Below are positions 11,174-26,200 of a stretch of 64,000 nucleotides of DNA, piece by piece; position 1 is the stretch's first letter; the number at the start of each line of letters is the position of its first letter. Below the pieces are notes generated by a model that saw only the letters and a program-made list of their open reading frames with translations, was not told the DNA's origin and did not search any database. A program made the translations under genes and the position numbers. Origin of the DNA: Diprion similis (lineage: Eukaryota; Arthropoda; Insecta; Hymenoptera; Diprionidae); NCBI RefSeq assembly GCF_021155765.1, contig NC_060106.1:21478031-21542030 (forward strand), read 5' to 3'.

Positions 11174-14100
11174 ATGTCGGTGGAGAACCAAAACGGCACC
11201 GCGACTGCTGTCCCGTTGCAAACGAATGGGATAAAATCATCGATAACGAGCATATCGACTACCTCGTCGGCGGTCGCCTCGGTCGGCGGCCGCACGATAC
11301 CGAACAATTCGTCCTACCTCTACAGCACGAGTTCGGTACTGAATCGCGAAAAAAACCGTCAAGCACCGCCCACCTTGCCAAAGTACACGTCGAGCTTCAA
11401 TGCCGGGACTAACGGCAATGCCGAAAGACTTGCCAGGGAACGAGAGTCCGGCGGCAGCTACCGGCTAGCCAGTTTGGACAGACTGGCCCTCAGACAAAGG
11501 ATATTGGAGGGCGAGGGGAAGCCCAACGGCGACGCCGCATCGACGGTAAGGATTTTGATAATCGGATGCGGCCACGCATGCACACACCGTCCTTGGACCC
11601 CGATCGGAATAACTTTGTCTCATCGAGTATTGTTTTCTTGTCCATTCTTTGGTACGGCAAGAGAGGTATCTTGGGTTGATGTCTCCGATTTGATTTCTTT
11701 TGAAATATGTTATCATAGTAGACTTGAAACTAAGCGATAAGTGTTTTCTTCTTTTTTATCTGCCATTGAACACCTTAGGGGGGTGAAACTGCGCTCCAAT
11801 GTAAGGCATGTCAAGGGGCGATTTGGCAGGTTTTTGAAACTTATAGTTTTTAGTTCGCGTTACGAGAAAAATTTCTCCAATTGGATTGGTTCAAAACTGT
11901 TATGTTCTTGGGGGTGAAACTGTCAAATCGAACCTTGATATGGCTTACTTTGGAGAGCGGTTTCATCCCCTTAAAGTGCTTAATGGTAGACTAAAAAAAA
12001 TACGTGTCGCTTAGTTTTTAGTCTACATAAGAGACATCGAATCGGAAGAAAACGAAATGATGAACCGATTTTAAACTTTTGCTTTTCGTCGTACTTCCGA
12101 GAAAATTTCTCGTACTATAAATATTTCTTCAATCGTACGTTAGGTTCCTCGGGTCAGGTTAGGTTCTACGTAAATATAAGTGTAGTTGGAAAACACTATT
12201 ACTAGGTAAATCGACTTTGAACTATGAAGATAAACAGTTCTAGAAGCCGTATTTTCTTAGACCACAAAGTACCTTTTCACGGATAGACAGATTTCGAATT
12301 GTAGTCATGCCGAATATTCTCTACGTTGGTATGACGATAGTAAATTTTTGGGAGTCATTGTTATTTAGAAACTTCGGTATTGTCTGAATTGTACGTTACT
12401 CTGCGAGCATTGCGACAAAGCAAAATATTACACCACCAGATACTCGTATTACTGCAAACTCAACTAGTTCAGTGATTCTAAAAACTTCTTGCGGTATAGT
12501 GTTGTTCTCGCAGTTTGCTACCTCACAAGGTTGAAGATAGTAGATAGTTGCCTTATCGCAACGAAACATTCGGAAACAAAACACATTTTCTTATTTCTAG
12601 AGTGATTGTCAAGAACTTTAGATTGAAAAAAATTAAAATTCCGAATCTTCAAAACGACACCGAGACACCCGTTGGATTCCACTGGTAGTAAATGTACGTT
12701 TCCCATGCATCATCATCATCATCATCATCATCATCGTGCATCGCATGCACACGACGAACGGAATGATTGCTTACTTGCTTGCGTGCATGCGGCGGCGACC
12801 GACGTATTATATGTATGGAATCGTGTGTATACATTGCCTGCCGCCGTGGCGGCTATGAGGACTATGAGTCATCTAGCGCAACTGTGTATCTTTCTATCGT
12901 CCGTGACGCAGAGACCGGCGGGGGGGGCGGGGGGGGATGAGGGTGCGGGACAGACCCTTGCTAACGAAAAAGTAAAGCCTCCCCCCCTCCCCCTCCCGCC
13001 GCCGGGGTCCTCGCTTGCTGTTCTACCGCCCCCGGCGCGCGGCGTTACGTTTCTTCTTCCCTGCGTGTACGAGAACGTATAACGTCGCACTGCACGCGCA
13101 AGGGTTCACCCTGTAGGGTCCGTCGGTGCCGCCTTTCCTGCCTGCCTGCCTGCCTGCCGGCCTGCCTGCGTGCCTCCTAGCTTGACATCGGCCATGTGTT
13201 TTGGGCAGGAGTTCTCATTCTTCTCATGCCCGAGTTATCGTACAACAACATAGCTGTATGTTATATGTATTATCAGAATCTTCCACGTTAGAATGTGAAT
13301 CATATTATTTTCTTCTGCTGGCAGGTTAAGGTTTGAAAAAAAATTTGAATATGAACAACAATAATAACGATAATAATAATAATAATTGGAATGACGAAAC
13401 AGTCCAATGTACGATACACGGTTATACTGTGTTCTGTTGATGTTAGTGCAGCTTGCAGACTGCAGCGGCATAAATGCAGCGTAACTAATTAGGCGAAGGT
13501 GGGCCAGACTTGTGTATATATATATATATATATATACACATGCACATGCACGTGTCGTAATATGGACATTTTTGACGACCGAACGGTGATAGGAACTAAT
13601 CGAATCCATGCATTATTATGTTACGTACGTGTATCGCTTTTTTTTGGAATATTGTTACGAGGAACAGAATAATACAAGTGTTTGCAGAGTTGATACACGA
13701 CGTATACTTTATTAATACGCGAAGTGAAAAGATGTTTTCTTATTATTTATTTACTTATTTATTTTTTTATACACGGATAAAAATTATCCACTTGCAAAAA
13801 AAACTGGTCGGGAGAAATTTTTCATTCGTAATGTTGTCCACCATAATGTTTGGACAGAAATTATTATTTTTTATCTATATTATAAATGTAATTTATAATC
13901 AAATTTAAAGTGTGCTTTGATTTCATTCGAAGAGTTTACTGTATATATGTGTAATATAATCGTTTGATAAAGTGCGAGATAAAGTGGAAAAGTACGCAGG
14001 ACTTTGACTGTACATATAATAAATATATATACATTGGCGTGCGTTAAAAAAGTTGGGTTATAGCTTACGGCCGATAAGTTTGTCATATCGTTCGGTCTAA

Positions 14101-17100
14101 CTGTGGTAACAAAAAATAGTATGAAGGAAAATATGAGGAAAATAATAATGAGGAGAAAAAGAAAAGTTTTGGGAAGACGCAAGACGCTCTGGATGTGAGA
14201 TCCAGTGAAAGGGGCCTTGTCGACTCTCCGGCAATGGTTTCCCCGTATCGTGTATCAAGTATAACGCAACCTCGTATGCACTGTACTTACATCGACTTAC
14301 ATACAGTACGCATCTGTCTATATGTAACAACCCAGCATCTTTATGTATGTACTCCACATTATACGGTCACAAGCGTGAAAGCGGAGGACGAGTTGTTGTC
14401 CAATCCACGAAAAGTATGCAATTTACTGCAGATTATTATCATCATTATTATTATTAAAACAAATTAAACAACTTTTCTAACAATTAAGATAATTGTTTTT
14501 CTTTTGTTTATTCGGTGAAAAAATTTCGTACGTTTCGTCTTGACAAGTATGAAGTATGAATATTCTTTCTGGTCCCCCATATATAACCGTTATAATAATC
14601 CAACTGGCTTTGTGAAAACTACTTGATTATGGCGAAAGTATGTGCAACGGAAGAAGGGGTTTGAGCTCTGTTAGCCCGCGGGGAACAACCTTTGCGTTCC
14701 TGTCATATTGGGAACTTGACTACAGGCGCCTAAACTAGGTTACAGGGTCTCCTTCCTTTTCCTCCACCCTCTCCTCCGCGATCTTGAAACCTCCCCTTCA
14801 TCATCCGCGCTGATTCATACATATGGTGAGGAAGGGCGTGAAGGGGGGGGGGGGGCTCTACGCGAATTAAAGCTCCTTGTACTGAAATTAATAAAAAGTA
14901 ACGACAAATGAGCGTAATTCTAAATAAATTGTTTATTCTCACGGTGCATTTATTTCTATTTGAATTTTTTCACGTAGTCGTGCGTGTATGGTGTATCATA
15001 TACGCGAGTAATACGACTCTACGCAGTCATGGTGGCCGACCATCGCTGCTACCATCGTGCATGAACGCTTCTCACTATCGATTGCCATGCGGCGTCTCCC
15101 AACTCTGCGCGGTAACTGGAATTATTGTAGAAATTGAGAAAATATATAGGCAAAAAAATTTTGGAGAGTCCTCGAAAGAACGGCAGCTGTTCGACATTGC
15201 AAAAAGTAATTTCAACTTATACGGGCGAAAAGCGATTCTGCCAAAGTAATAAATACTTAATTATTATAATATATTATTATTAGATATTTTCGATTGATTG
15301 TAGATTCTTCTCGTTATTCACTAGTTTATTTTAAATATCGGTTTATCAAGTCTATTCAAATTCTTCACTTTATTTTTCAAATGGTAATGGTATACATATT
15401 GTATACATATAGTATATTCATTACCTACACGAATATTGGCATGAAAGAATTTAGTGATCTTGAATTGTAGTTTGAATTATTTCATCATTTTGTGTTTCAA
15501 TTTAAATCAACTCGCGCGTTGCTCCGTAAATTTCGATTTCTTATTCTTGGATGGTATGTATGGTTGCCTGTGCAGGGAACGGAGAAGAAATTGTTTGAAA
15601 AACCTGTTTAAAGTTTGTTGTTTTCTTTCGTTGCCAATCATCTTTTCTTTTACCACGTTTTAATATACATAATTATTAAGATTTTCGAAGTACATATCGC
15701 GCCTTGTTAATAATCCTAAAATGCATGTTTAACACGCGTTCTTTGTTTCGACCAAATATACACCATGCAATGCTGGTCCATCTCAACTTTGTATAATCAA
15801 CAAGCCGCGGAGTATTGGACGAATGAATTTATACGCGTGAAAGCCATTAGGCTGAACAAACAGAAAGATTCTCGCTTCTGTTTAACGTCTGCATTATTCA
15901 CAACGATTTCTTCTTTTTTTTTTCACGAACCTCGTTCTCCGCACTGCAATTATAACGTTATGACATTGTTTGACATCATAACTCTGGTCGTGTATATACA
16001 TATATTACGAATATATACAACTTGTAAACAAAGAAAACAACAGGCGTGTAAAATAAAGTGGAAATAACGAACGCGATTTCCGAAATGAACACAGAAATCG
16101 GTGCGTTCATTTTTACTTAGTGCATTGAACCGCGGGAATTGACATCTAATCTTGAAACACTGCTGCTGTTATTATAATAAACGGATCGCGAATGTTTTTC
16201 GATGCGGTGCAACGCCTCGCTCGCTCGCTCGCTCTCTTTATCTTTTTTTAATCTCTCATGATAAGTATCTTCACGAGTTATCGGAAATCGCTGCACGACG
16301 TGTCCGTGCGGACACTAAACTCACGATTTTTTATTCAAATATTATTACTCGGATAAAGCTAATCTCGACATTTTTCCCCTCCTTTTGTTCTCTCTAAATC
16401 TAGCAGCAAAGCGTCATCGTGTCGAGGAAATATCATTTGATAATAGATAATTGAAAAAAAAAGAAAAGAAAAGAAATGCGAAACCACGCGTTTATATTTT
16501 AAATCCATACTGCAGTATCTACTCAAGATAACCGAATTTTTAATACGATGACTACATATACTATACATATAATAAGAGTTTGCCTGCTGATCTATCGTGC
16601 TGATTTCAGTCACGTCAAATTGTATAATACAAGAATTTTCCATTCCCTGATTTGAATATTTGACGTAACAAATCTATTTAAGGAGTGTGTAATAATAATA
16701 TAGTAGAGAGATCAATACAAAACGGTTTTTGCGGTGTTGCCTGTAAGTTGGACAGTCCATATATGTATACGTATGTTCCTTATAACCGGTAACAAATGAA
16801 TTCTTTATTATCATACTATTCGGATTTTTTATTTTTATTTTTGTTTTTGCCGTTTCGGTACAACGCATTATAGAATTACGATACTATAGTATAAAGTTGG
16901 ATAGATCCAGCCAACGTGAGGGTCTAATAAAAGTCCACCTCATAATGCATGGTGTAATTCTTGCGGGGATGTAAAACATGCGATTACTTTACATTTTCAT
17001 TATCAATTTATATTAAAATATATATTATCGATTGTTATACTTTGGGTAATTATTTAGACAGGATTTTTTCATGGTTTTAAAATGGGAGTCGATTTTTCTT

Positions 17101-17256
17101 TCTTCCTTCTTTCTTTCTTTCTTTCTTGCATTCGAAAATGCTGCACCCATTCTCCGACGCTCGACGACGGTGGTTAGTCATTAAAGTTGCTGTCTTACTT
17201 CTCGACATGAGGGAAATGATATATACAAGGAGGGAACGAAGAGCCAAGAGGACGGA

Positions 17257-17289
<33 letters not shown>

Positions 17290-20200
17290 GAGGAGGACGC
17301 CTTGGTGGCGGCGTCTAGGTCAATACTCTCGCGTGCGCAGATCTCGGGGTCTCGACTTATTCTATACTACACAATAAGGGACTTCTCGGAACGAATCGCA
17401 TGAGCGCAAACTACCGCCACGACGACCACCGTCGGTATAATCCATCGACTATCGAGGAACACAGGAGATCCAGTGTCAATGCAGGCGCACAGATATTCGA
17501 GGGAAGTCATATCACGAGCAAGCGGAAAAATTAACAGAGAAAGAGGAATCCGTAAAACGGAACTCGACAGAACGTCGATGGCGATATTTTACACATCTAC
17601 ACACACACATTAAAGACTTACGATTAGTTTTAGTCTATAATTATCGCAGGTTAACCCTTTGAGTCACACATTATTTTACTGAGTCGAATTTTATTACAAG
17701 ATGGTATTCGATGGTTTTTGAAGTCGCTGATTACGAATCTGAAATCAGATATAAAAAATTTAAAATGGCGGATCCAATATGGTGGACGAAAATTTCAAAT
17801 TTGAACGAATACGGTTTAAAAAGTCTATGCAGGGGTTCTCAGGGTCGCTGATTGGATTCGCCGTACTCAATTTTCAAGATTTGATTTCAGATTTGTAATC
17901 AGTAACTTCAATAACTCACGGACAGAGTTTTTTCTCCGGATTTGATCGAATTTCAAATTTTCGTCGGCCATATTGGACCCGCCATTTCTTCTCCGAAATG
18001 AATTATATATTCAATTTTCACGGTTTTTTTTTCAATCAATTTGTTTCTAACAGTAATAATTACTCTCAAGTATTGAAAACCTGTTAGTTTTGTATCAGAA
18101 ATAGTAAAAAACCGCAAAGATATATGTTGAAAAGTTCTCTAAATATACAAAAAATTGATATAAAACAGGTGGTGAGAATATTTACCAATATGATTCAAAG
18201 CTTTAATTAGTGGCTTTCCTTACACAGTATACCGTAGTACAGTCGCTTGCGGATGAAATTGTCTTGTTGCCTGAATCACAAAGGTGTCTCATGACTTCCG
18301 GAAATTGTATACACCTGTATATAGTAGGTATAACACATGATATCGTGAATGATCGATGAAACGATATCCATACATGTAGAGATATCCAATTGGTCATCAA
18401 TTATGCATGGCTTAATACCTATACCTATACAACTTATATGAGTATAGAAATTATTTAACTCTCTTACATATACATAGATTCGATATTCTTTCTTTTTTTT
18501 CTATGAAATATATACCTACTTTTGCTGAATTCTCGTTTGTACTTGCAAACGTGCAGTTTATCTCAAAGAATCCTGCTATCGGAAAACAAGATAGTCGTGC
18601 CTGTACAGTATATATATACAATATATATGTATATATCATATAACACAAAGATCGTCCACTCTAATCATTGTTATTACTATAAATGTTATTGTTATTGCAA
18701 TCGTTCGACGCGGTCTGCTTTAGAACTCAGTCGGTTTGTGTTCTTGTTCTCTGACGATTAAGATTATCCTTACAATTGTAGTTGTGTATACAATATTTAG
18801 ATATTATATATGTGTCTACCTATGTGCAATCTACTAAACGTAGCCGTCGTAAACCTGGTTATATGGATATTAATCGAGAATATAGTGTAACTTTGTTTAG
18901 CATGCTGTGTATAGAAAAGGAGAACTGCCGATGTGTGACACATACTGTAAACAGTACAGTGACAAATTGATATGGAAAATTGCATGGCAAATCACACGCT
19001 TCTTTATTATTATTATAGTTAATGTTGTTGTTATTATTTTTATCATCATTATTATAGACTGTCTTGTTAATACGTCTTGTGCAAACTCACGTGCAGGCGC
19101 GCGCGCGCATGCAGAACAAATGCCATAATAGGAGTTATTCTGAGGAAACAGAGTGTCTCAAGGGAACTATCTTTTTTTCTTATTCGCAACGTTCAATTTA
19201 TAGAACTTTGATTATGATTAGTTTAAGCCTTATACGAGTTTCACGGTGGACGAAGGCGAAGTAGAAAAAAAAAAAAATAAAAACTGATGTACGCAGTTTT
19301 CTTTTTTTTTTTTTTTTTTTTTTTATGTAGTGTAGCGTATAAATTTTTTTAAACCGAGATTGCAGAGGAAATTTGATACTGTAGGATAATATAACATTTA
19401 CACAAATATCATACACTATAACGTGCATTCATTGTGTATGTACATTATATGTAACACGTGTGATCTAAAAGATTTTAACCGGTCAAATATCTAAATTATC
19501 ACTCATCATTTCCAAATTATCATTATACGTAATTATTCATTTAGTATATTATATATAAATGCATCTTTAAAACTAAACTAACTGTTTATTAAACTTATTT
19601 AACACATATTATCAACGATGTAATTTACACTCTGGGATAGAAGAGCGACGAAATAACGTGGGCAGATAATATATATCGTTGTAAATACGTAGTATTTACT
19701 TGTATATATCTATAGCTACGTACTGCAATCTGGTGTTGCACTATTCGTTACAGAGTAAGAAATAAAAGCGGTGACACACGAAGGAGAATATATATGTACT
19801 CTATACGTGAACAGAGTCACATAACCACGTGGTGTAGTATGTACCCAACCGGAGCCATAATAGCTGCAGCAGTTGACTGACTACTCTTGGATGCAGCTCT
19901 GCTTGTATACCGGGTGATTTTTTGCAAATGCACACAAGTTGCCGTAAGATGATTGTTCCAGTTATTATATCGACCTTGTCCCAATTATTTAACTTTTTCG
20001 GTTGTATCTGTTTGATCCTTGGTTCTAAAATTAAGAAAATATCAATTCGTAGTGTCTAAACTTCTAGCAATTGGATTTAGTCATCGAGAAATTCACGATT
20101 TATAATTTTGGGGGAAAGAAGGTTCAATAATTGGGTCTAAATTTGTCCAATAATTGGTACACTCACGTTAGTATATAAAGTGAGGAACTCCAATCATCGA

Positions 20201-23200
20201 GATGAATATGCAAGCTTGGGTCTTCGCACAGAGTTACCCGGTATAACTTCTCCGGACTTATTATGGGACCGGCTATGGATCTTTCTTATACCATATATAT
20301 GATATGGATATGCGCGTAGAGGGCGGAGAACCATTCGAGTAACTCTCTCCCTTTAACTGCGACCCTTTTTTCATACAAGCTTCGATGGACCGGTTCCTCG
20401 ACTTTGGAATACGATGTATGTACATATTGAACATACAGCGAAGTGGAAGTTATCATTTCGTGGTACCTCCTCACTTTGAAAGAGACTCGCAATCGGAGTG
20501 AAATTCTCGGAAGTTTTCCGCCCTTCTTGTTTGCTCGGTTTTTCTATTTCTCACTATACTCTCGTCGTCGCAGAACTGAAAGGTTAGATTGTAAATGTGG
20601 GAGAATTGGAAGAAATATTGAAAAGAGAATTGGAACCGAGACGGCGTTGTAGTGATTTTTAAAAGAAAATTGTGACTGTTGAAAGAATCCATCCACAAAA
20701 GAAAAAAAGGTACGACAATAGTCTTAAAAAAAAAAAAGAAATTGTGCGATCAGATAGAAAAAGTGGCTAATTGTTCTTCGCCGATAGAGAATTTGACGCT
20801 TCAGTGGATACAGTTCGAAGGTTGAAAGTGAACAAAGATGTTATTAAAAGGGACTAACCGACGGGAAGAACTTGAACGCGATTTTTATGAATGGTTCCAA
20901 AGACAATGAGATCGTGGCGTTTCAATTTTCGGACGAATCATTGTAGCGAAAGCATTCGTGCTGAATATCAAAGGTGTTAAAGATGGATTCCGAATTGATC
21001 GCAAACTGATTTTGAAGCGTTTGAAATATCCGCGAACAAGAATTTAAGGTGCAAAATTTTGAAATCGTGAAAATCCTGATTACACGTTCCTTTTGGTATT
21101 CGACAATCTACAATCAATCAAACGACTATTCTTTGCTCCGGTGGTGAAGTAGTACAGCATAATAAAAAGCAGAAAATTCGAGGTCAACCGTTTGCGCGTT
21201 TTAAAAGGTTTGAAGAGACGAACCGTTGTTTTTGTACGGAGCATTCCGTGCAGCCAACTCGAACAACGTTTGACCCTAACCGCGTTTCGGATCCTGATTC
21301 TTGTTTTTCCTACCATTGTGTCGCGACTCTATAAAAGAATATTTTCTACCTTTCAACTGAAGTGTGCTTGAGCCGAGTTACGCCGTGCTGGCAATACCAA
21401 TTAGGCGAATGACATGGTTACTCGATTATTATTAATTAGGCTAATTAGATTATAGTTCATGCTATCGATTTACAGTTTTATGCTTGCAATTGTGTGCTGT
21501 GGTGGCATTTTTTATGGAAGCTTTAGTGACTTCGAAATTACTTATACCGATTGAAGTGATTGTCAAGTAGTATATGCATATATACGGTGTTGTTGCTGAG
21601 AGTGAAGTGAAAAATTACTTAAAAAGATACTTCGGTGAATTGAAAAAAAATCCGTACCGCTTTGTACGAAGTGGCATTAACAATGGATTTCGGAAATATT
21701 ATGGTACCTATACCTATAACCCTCCAAAACTCTCTCTAATTTATTTCAGACAACGAAACGATGTCTTCCTCGAAGGCATATAATGCTTTAATTCGTAGAT
21801 AATTTACTACAGTATTGAAAACCGAACATATATAATCCCAAACAACATCTCAATTCCACAGTCCTTGTGGTTCATATTTCATTTTTGCGTTGCGACCTTT
21901 ATCATTGTAATTAAAAAGTTCTCGTCTTTCCTGCTTCAGATCCAGACGAAGCGCGAGCTGTTCTTCAAAGCGGACAGCGGCAGTCTCCCGTCTTCTCCGT
22001 CGGTCCCGCCGCCTCAACCTCCGACCGCCGCGGCTACCGGAACGACGTTGACGTCGAGCGTACCTCCAAGCGTAGCGCCTCCTTCAGCACCTACGAAAGC
22101 TCGGCTGCCGCAGACTAGCGTCACTCTGAACCAGAATGACTCCGAGGACAGCAACAAACGCGAGTCGGCTAATAACAGGTCGACCGACACCAAGGACTCG
22201 AGGTCCGCGCCGACGACTAAACCCAAGGAACTCGACGGCTACGTAGGATTCGCCAATCTTCCAAACCAAGTGTACCGGAAAGCCGTGAAAAAGGGATTCG
22301 ACTTCACGCTTATGGTTGTCGGTAAGATTACAACGATTCCAGGGTTATTAATAATGTAGTTTTGAAATTAACATCGTCAGCTTGGACTACGATTGGAACT
22401 GACCACCAATTTTCCATAGTTTTCTACGGGTATCGAAGCGGACGTTTAAGTTATGTGTAATGTACCATTGCATTGGTACTATATGTAGAATGGACATTCC
22501 GAACGTGTCTTGCTAATGAATAACGCTTGTATGATTGAAATTGTGTACAATAGGTTTCGGAAAGTGTTTGAAGTATGTTGAAATGTGAAAGTTTGCAACA
22601 ACGACTTTGATGGTGATAAAGGAATGTGGAATTCCATTTGTCGCGTGAATATTATAATAATATGTACTATATGCGAGGATATTCTCACTCGTAAGTTCTT
22701 TCATCTGCTGAACATGTGCGTCTCTCTGGCCAGCTGGATCTCTGAGTCCACTCTGATATATATATATATCAGTGGCTCTCAATTGTTTGCTTGTAAAACA
22801 ATATTTTCCGAATTTTTGGTCCCTCAAAAGTTTAATCACTTATCGCAAAAGATGTTATTACTGTATCGAAGATGAAATTTCAGACTATTAATGCAGTCAT
22901 GGTAGTAACTACAAAGATGCCATTCAACTTCTCAGTTGTAATACAGAAATCGACGAAAATGGATTAATTTACATAGTTGGTTGACCAATGTTGTTTTGTC
23001 GTATAAGTATGCTCTCAATTGGTCCTCTGTATTTTTCAACTAACGCATGAGACTGAAGTTATTAAGAAAATTAATGTACAAGTGTAATTATAAGATGCAG
23101 CTCAGCGCTGTTATATTTAGGTGCAAGACGCACCGAGTAGTCATTCCACCATAAATAGAATAATTGAAGCAGTTGCTCTGGTATCAAATGCACGGCTGCT

Positions 23201-26200
23201 GTTTGTCGTTCAAGGTCAAATAAGCTAAAAACTTGAGAGCGTGTCGTGAGAATTGCATTTCTTGAGCCCATACCTACGTGTTTGGTTTTTTAAGCATTTT
23301 TATTTCATTTAATAACATTGCATACATGCTAGACTGGAAACAAGTAGTGCAATAATTTTTTTCAATTTCTTCATGAACAGGTGAATCTGGTCTTGGGAAA
23401 TCGACTCTCATAAACTCCATGTTCTTGGCTGATATATACAGTTCCGAGTACCCTGGTCCGAGTCTTCGAGTAAAAAAAACTGTCGCCGTTGAAACCAGCA
23501 AAGTTCTTCTCAAGGAAAACGGAGTAAACTTAACTCTGACCGTAGTGGATACTCCAGGATTTGGTGATGCCGTCGACAATAGTAATTGGTTAGTATGAAT
23601 TTTGGCTCAGTTGGAATTCGACCCCTCCTTGTATTCTTCGTGGTTCATGTACTTTTAAGGAGAACGTAAAAGAAACCCTGAAAATTACATAACATTTATC
23701 TATAAATCTTTTGTTTCAGCTGGGTACCTGTCATCGAGTACATCGAGTCTAAGTACGAAGAATTTTTAAACGCCGAATCTCGCGTGACAAGAAAACAGAT
23801 TGCAGATAGTCGAGTTCACTGCTGTCTCTACTTTGTGGCTCCATCCGGTCACGGATTAAAACCGTTGGATGTAGAATTTATGCAACGCTTACACGACAAA
23901 GTTAACATTATTCCAGTTATCGCGAAAGCAGATACGATGACACCAGATGAATGCGCACATTTCAAAAAACAAGTGAGTTAATTAATCAACTATGATCATT
24001 TAAACAAATTTCCACGTGCAACTCTTTAAGAAAAAATAAAAATAAATAAACACACAGGCAAAGCAATTAGCTAATGTTTGATTTCACAGATATTGAACGA
24101 GATCGCTCAGCACAAAATTAAAATTTACGAATTCCCAGAGGATGAGGAGGAGGAGGAAAGTAAATTACACAAAGTATTAAGGGATAGGGTACCGTTTGCT
24201 GTTGTTGGAGCAAATACTGTCGTTGAACAAGATGGTAAAAAGGTTCGAGGACGAAAGTATCCCTGGGGTGTTGCCGAAGGTACTTTTTCGTGTATCCATA
24301 TATCATTTTTAGACAAACATTCAGCTCTTTGATGTTTTCCTTATATATTTTGTGGATTACTGAAATAAATTACATGATTTTCTGTCGATCCGTTGCAGTC
24401 GAGAACCTTGAACACTGTGACTTCATAGCGTTGCGAAATATGGTGATTCGAACGCATCTTCAGGACCTCAAAGATGTGACAAATAATGTTCACTATGAAA
24501 ACTTTAGATGTCGAACCCTGGCTGGTCTTGGTGTTGATGGCAAACCGACGAGGATTTCAAACAAGTAAGTCTCATTTTGTTCATTAGAAATCAGAGGATA
24601 ATCCTGAACTATCGCCATAAACACCAACACTCCTGGAAATGCTCGAGGAAAATCATGTCTTCTGTAATCACAAAAATCGTCTAAAAATCCTTCATCATTT
24701 GAATCGTGATCATCGTTTTTAAAATATGCCGTTGATGCTGTGGAAATATTTGAATGTCATACTGGCGCATTCAAATACATGAATTGTGGGTCTATTCATC
24801 GAAAGCCGTTCCAAATAACAAATGTGCAGATAAATCGTCTTCATTTTTGGAATTCACAACAACGATACCTGTTCTGTCTAGTTTTATTCCTAAGAGGTGA
24901 AGAAAAAAGCTTGTGCATGCAAACTCTAACTATAAATATACATGGTAGAAAGTAATTCCGTAGTTTGAACGAATGATTCAGGATTAAAAATATCGGAGGT
25001 GAATTCGTTTGAAATAGTTTCTTTGTTCTGTTATACGATTTCATTGACTAAATTTTAATGATGGTTTCTTATTGGTCAGTTTGTGCCCACAAGGAGTGAT
25101 GAACAGTTTCATGACGGTGTGGTAAGTCCTTAACTAAGGCTCAAAATTATGTAATATGGTTTTGTGTGCACAAGTCTTAGTATCTTTACAACCCTAATTA
25201 CGTACTAGTATACTGACATGATACCGTAATGTTAATTCCCGAAAATTTTCATTGGTACCGATTAATTGTCGATTCAAAGAAACAATTGTTCTTGTTTGTT
25301 TGTATTCAGGTTGACCACAGTTCTTTGTAATTATTAATTTCACCTTATCTCTTTCGAATAATGTTTATATTTTCTAGTATGTTTTTGTTCCCTCTGTCTT
25401 TTTTTTTTCTTTCATGTACCTGCAAAATATTTATATTATATATTATTCACACCGTATTCACATCATTACCACACCATGAGAACCTTTCAAAATTGATATT
25501 ACTTTTTCACACATCATTTGATACTTTTACATTTTTGAGGGGTAGGTAATTATCATAAAGAAGACTGTACCGTGGGCCTCTTTGAATATTGACTCAATGC
25601 GGTGAACTAAGAAGCTTATTTCAGACTATGTTGCGGTTTTGTAGGAATCCTCTTGCTCAAATGGAGGAGGAAAAGCGAGAACATGACAACAAGATGAAAA
25701 AAATGGAAACTGAAATGGAACAGGTATTCGAGATGAAAGTCCGTGAAAAGAAACAAAAGCTCAAGGATTCTGAGACTGATGTGAGTTTTATTTTGAGATT
25801 TCATTCCTTTCGCTTTTAATACCAATTTATTCAAAACTCTGTTTCAATTGATCACAAATAAATCAATCAAGACCAAGATTCAACTGCCGCGTTTTATTCA
25901 GTTGTAATAACTGAATGAAACGAATTTAGAAATGAATAACATTCTTTGATAATAATTTATTTTTCTTCCGAAAAAAATAGCTACAGCGACGGCACGAGCA
26001 AATGCGACGTTCGTTAGAGCAGCAGGTGCGCGAACTTGAAGAGAAAAGACGAGCATTTGAGTCCGAAAAATTAACTTGGGAGCAACAGACTGGTCATAGC
26101 ATCGAAGAGCTTCGCAGACGCAGTTTAGAGGCTAACTCCAAAGAGTAAGTACCTTTTCTATAGTATGTAATTGTTTATATCCATGTACATTTTGAATTTT

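Larger units (their letters stand above)
11546..21939 (+). other. First coding intron of the septin gene (10.4 kb)
   Basis: Bounded by donor GTAAGG and acceptor CTTCAG. It holds several inverted-repeat elements and microsatellites, listed separately. Between about 12840 and 13175 it is unusually GC-rich with G and C runs. No nested gene is recognised on either strand; the reported frames are short, low-complexity, and often lack an ATG. Confidence 0.75.

Noticed and set aside
12672-13090. Poly-His frame on + and Gly/Arg-rich frame on -
   Set aside because: Built on (CAT)9 and GC-rich homopolymer runs inside septin intron 1; no family match and no splice support.
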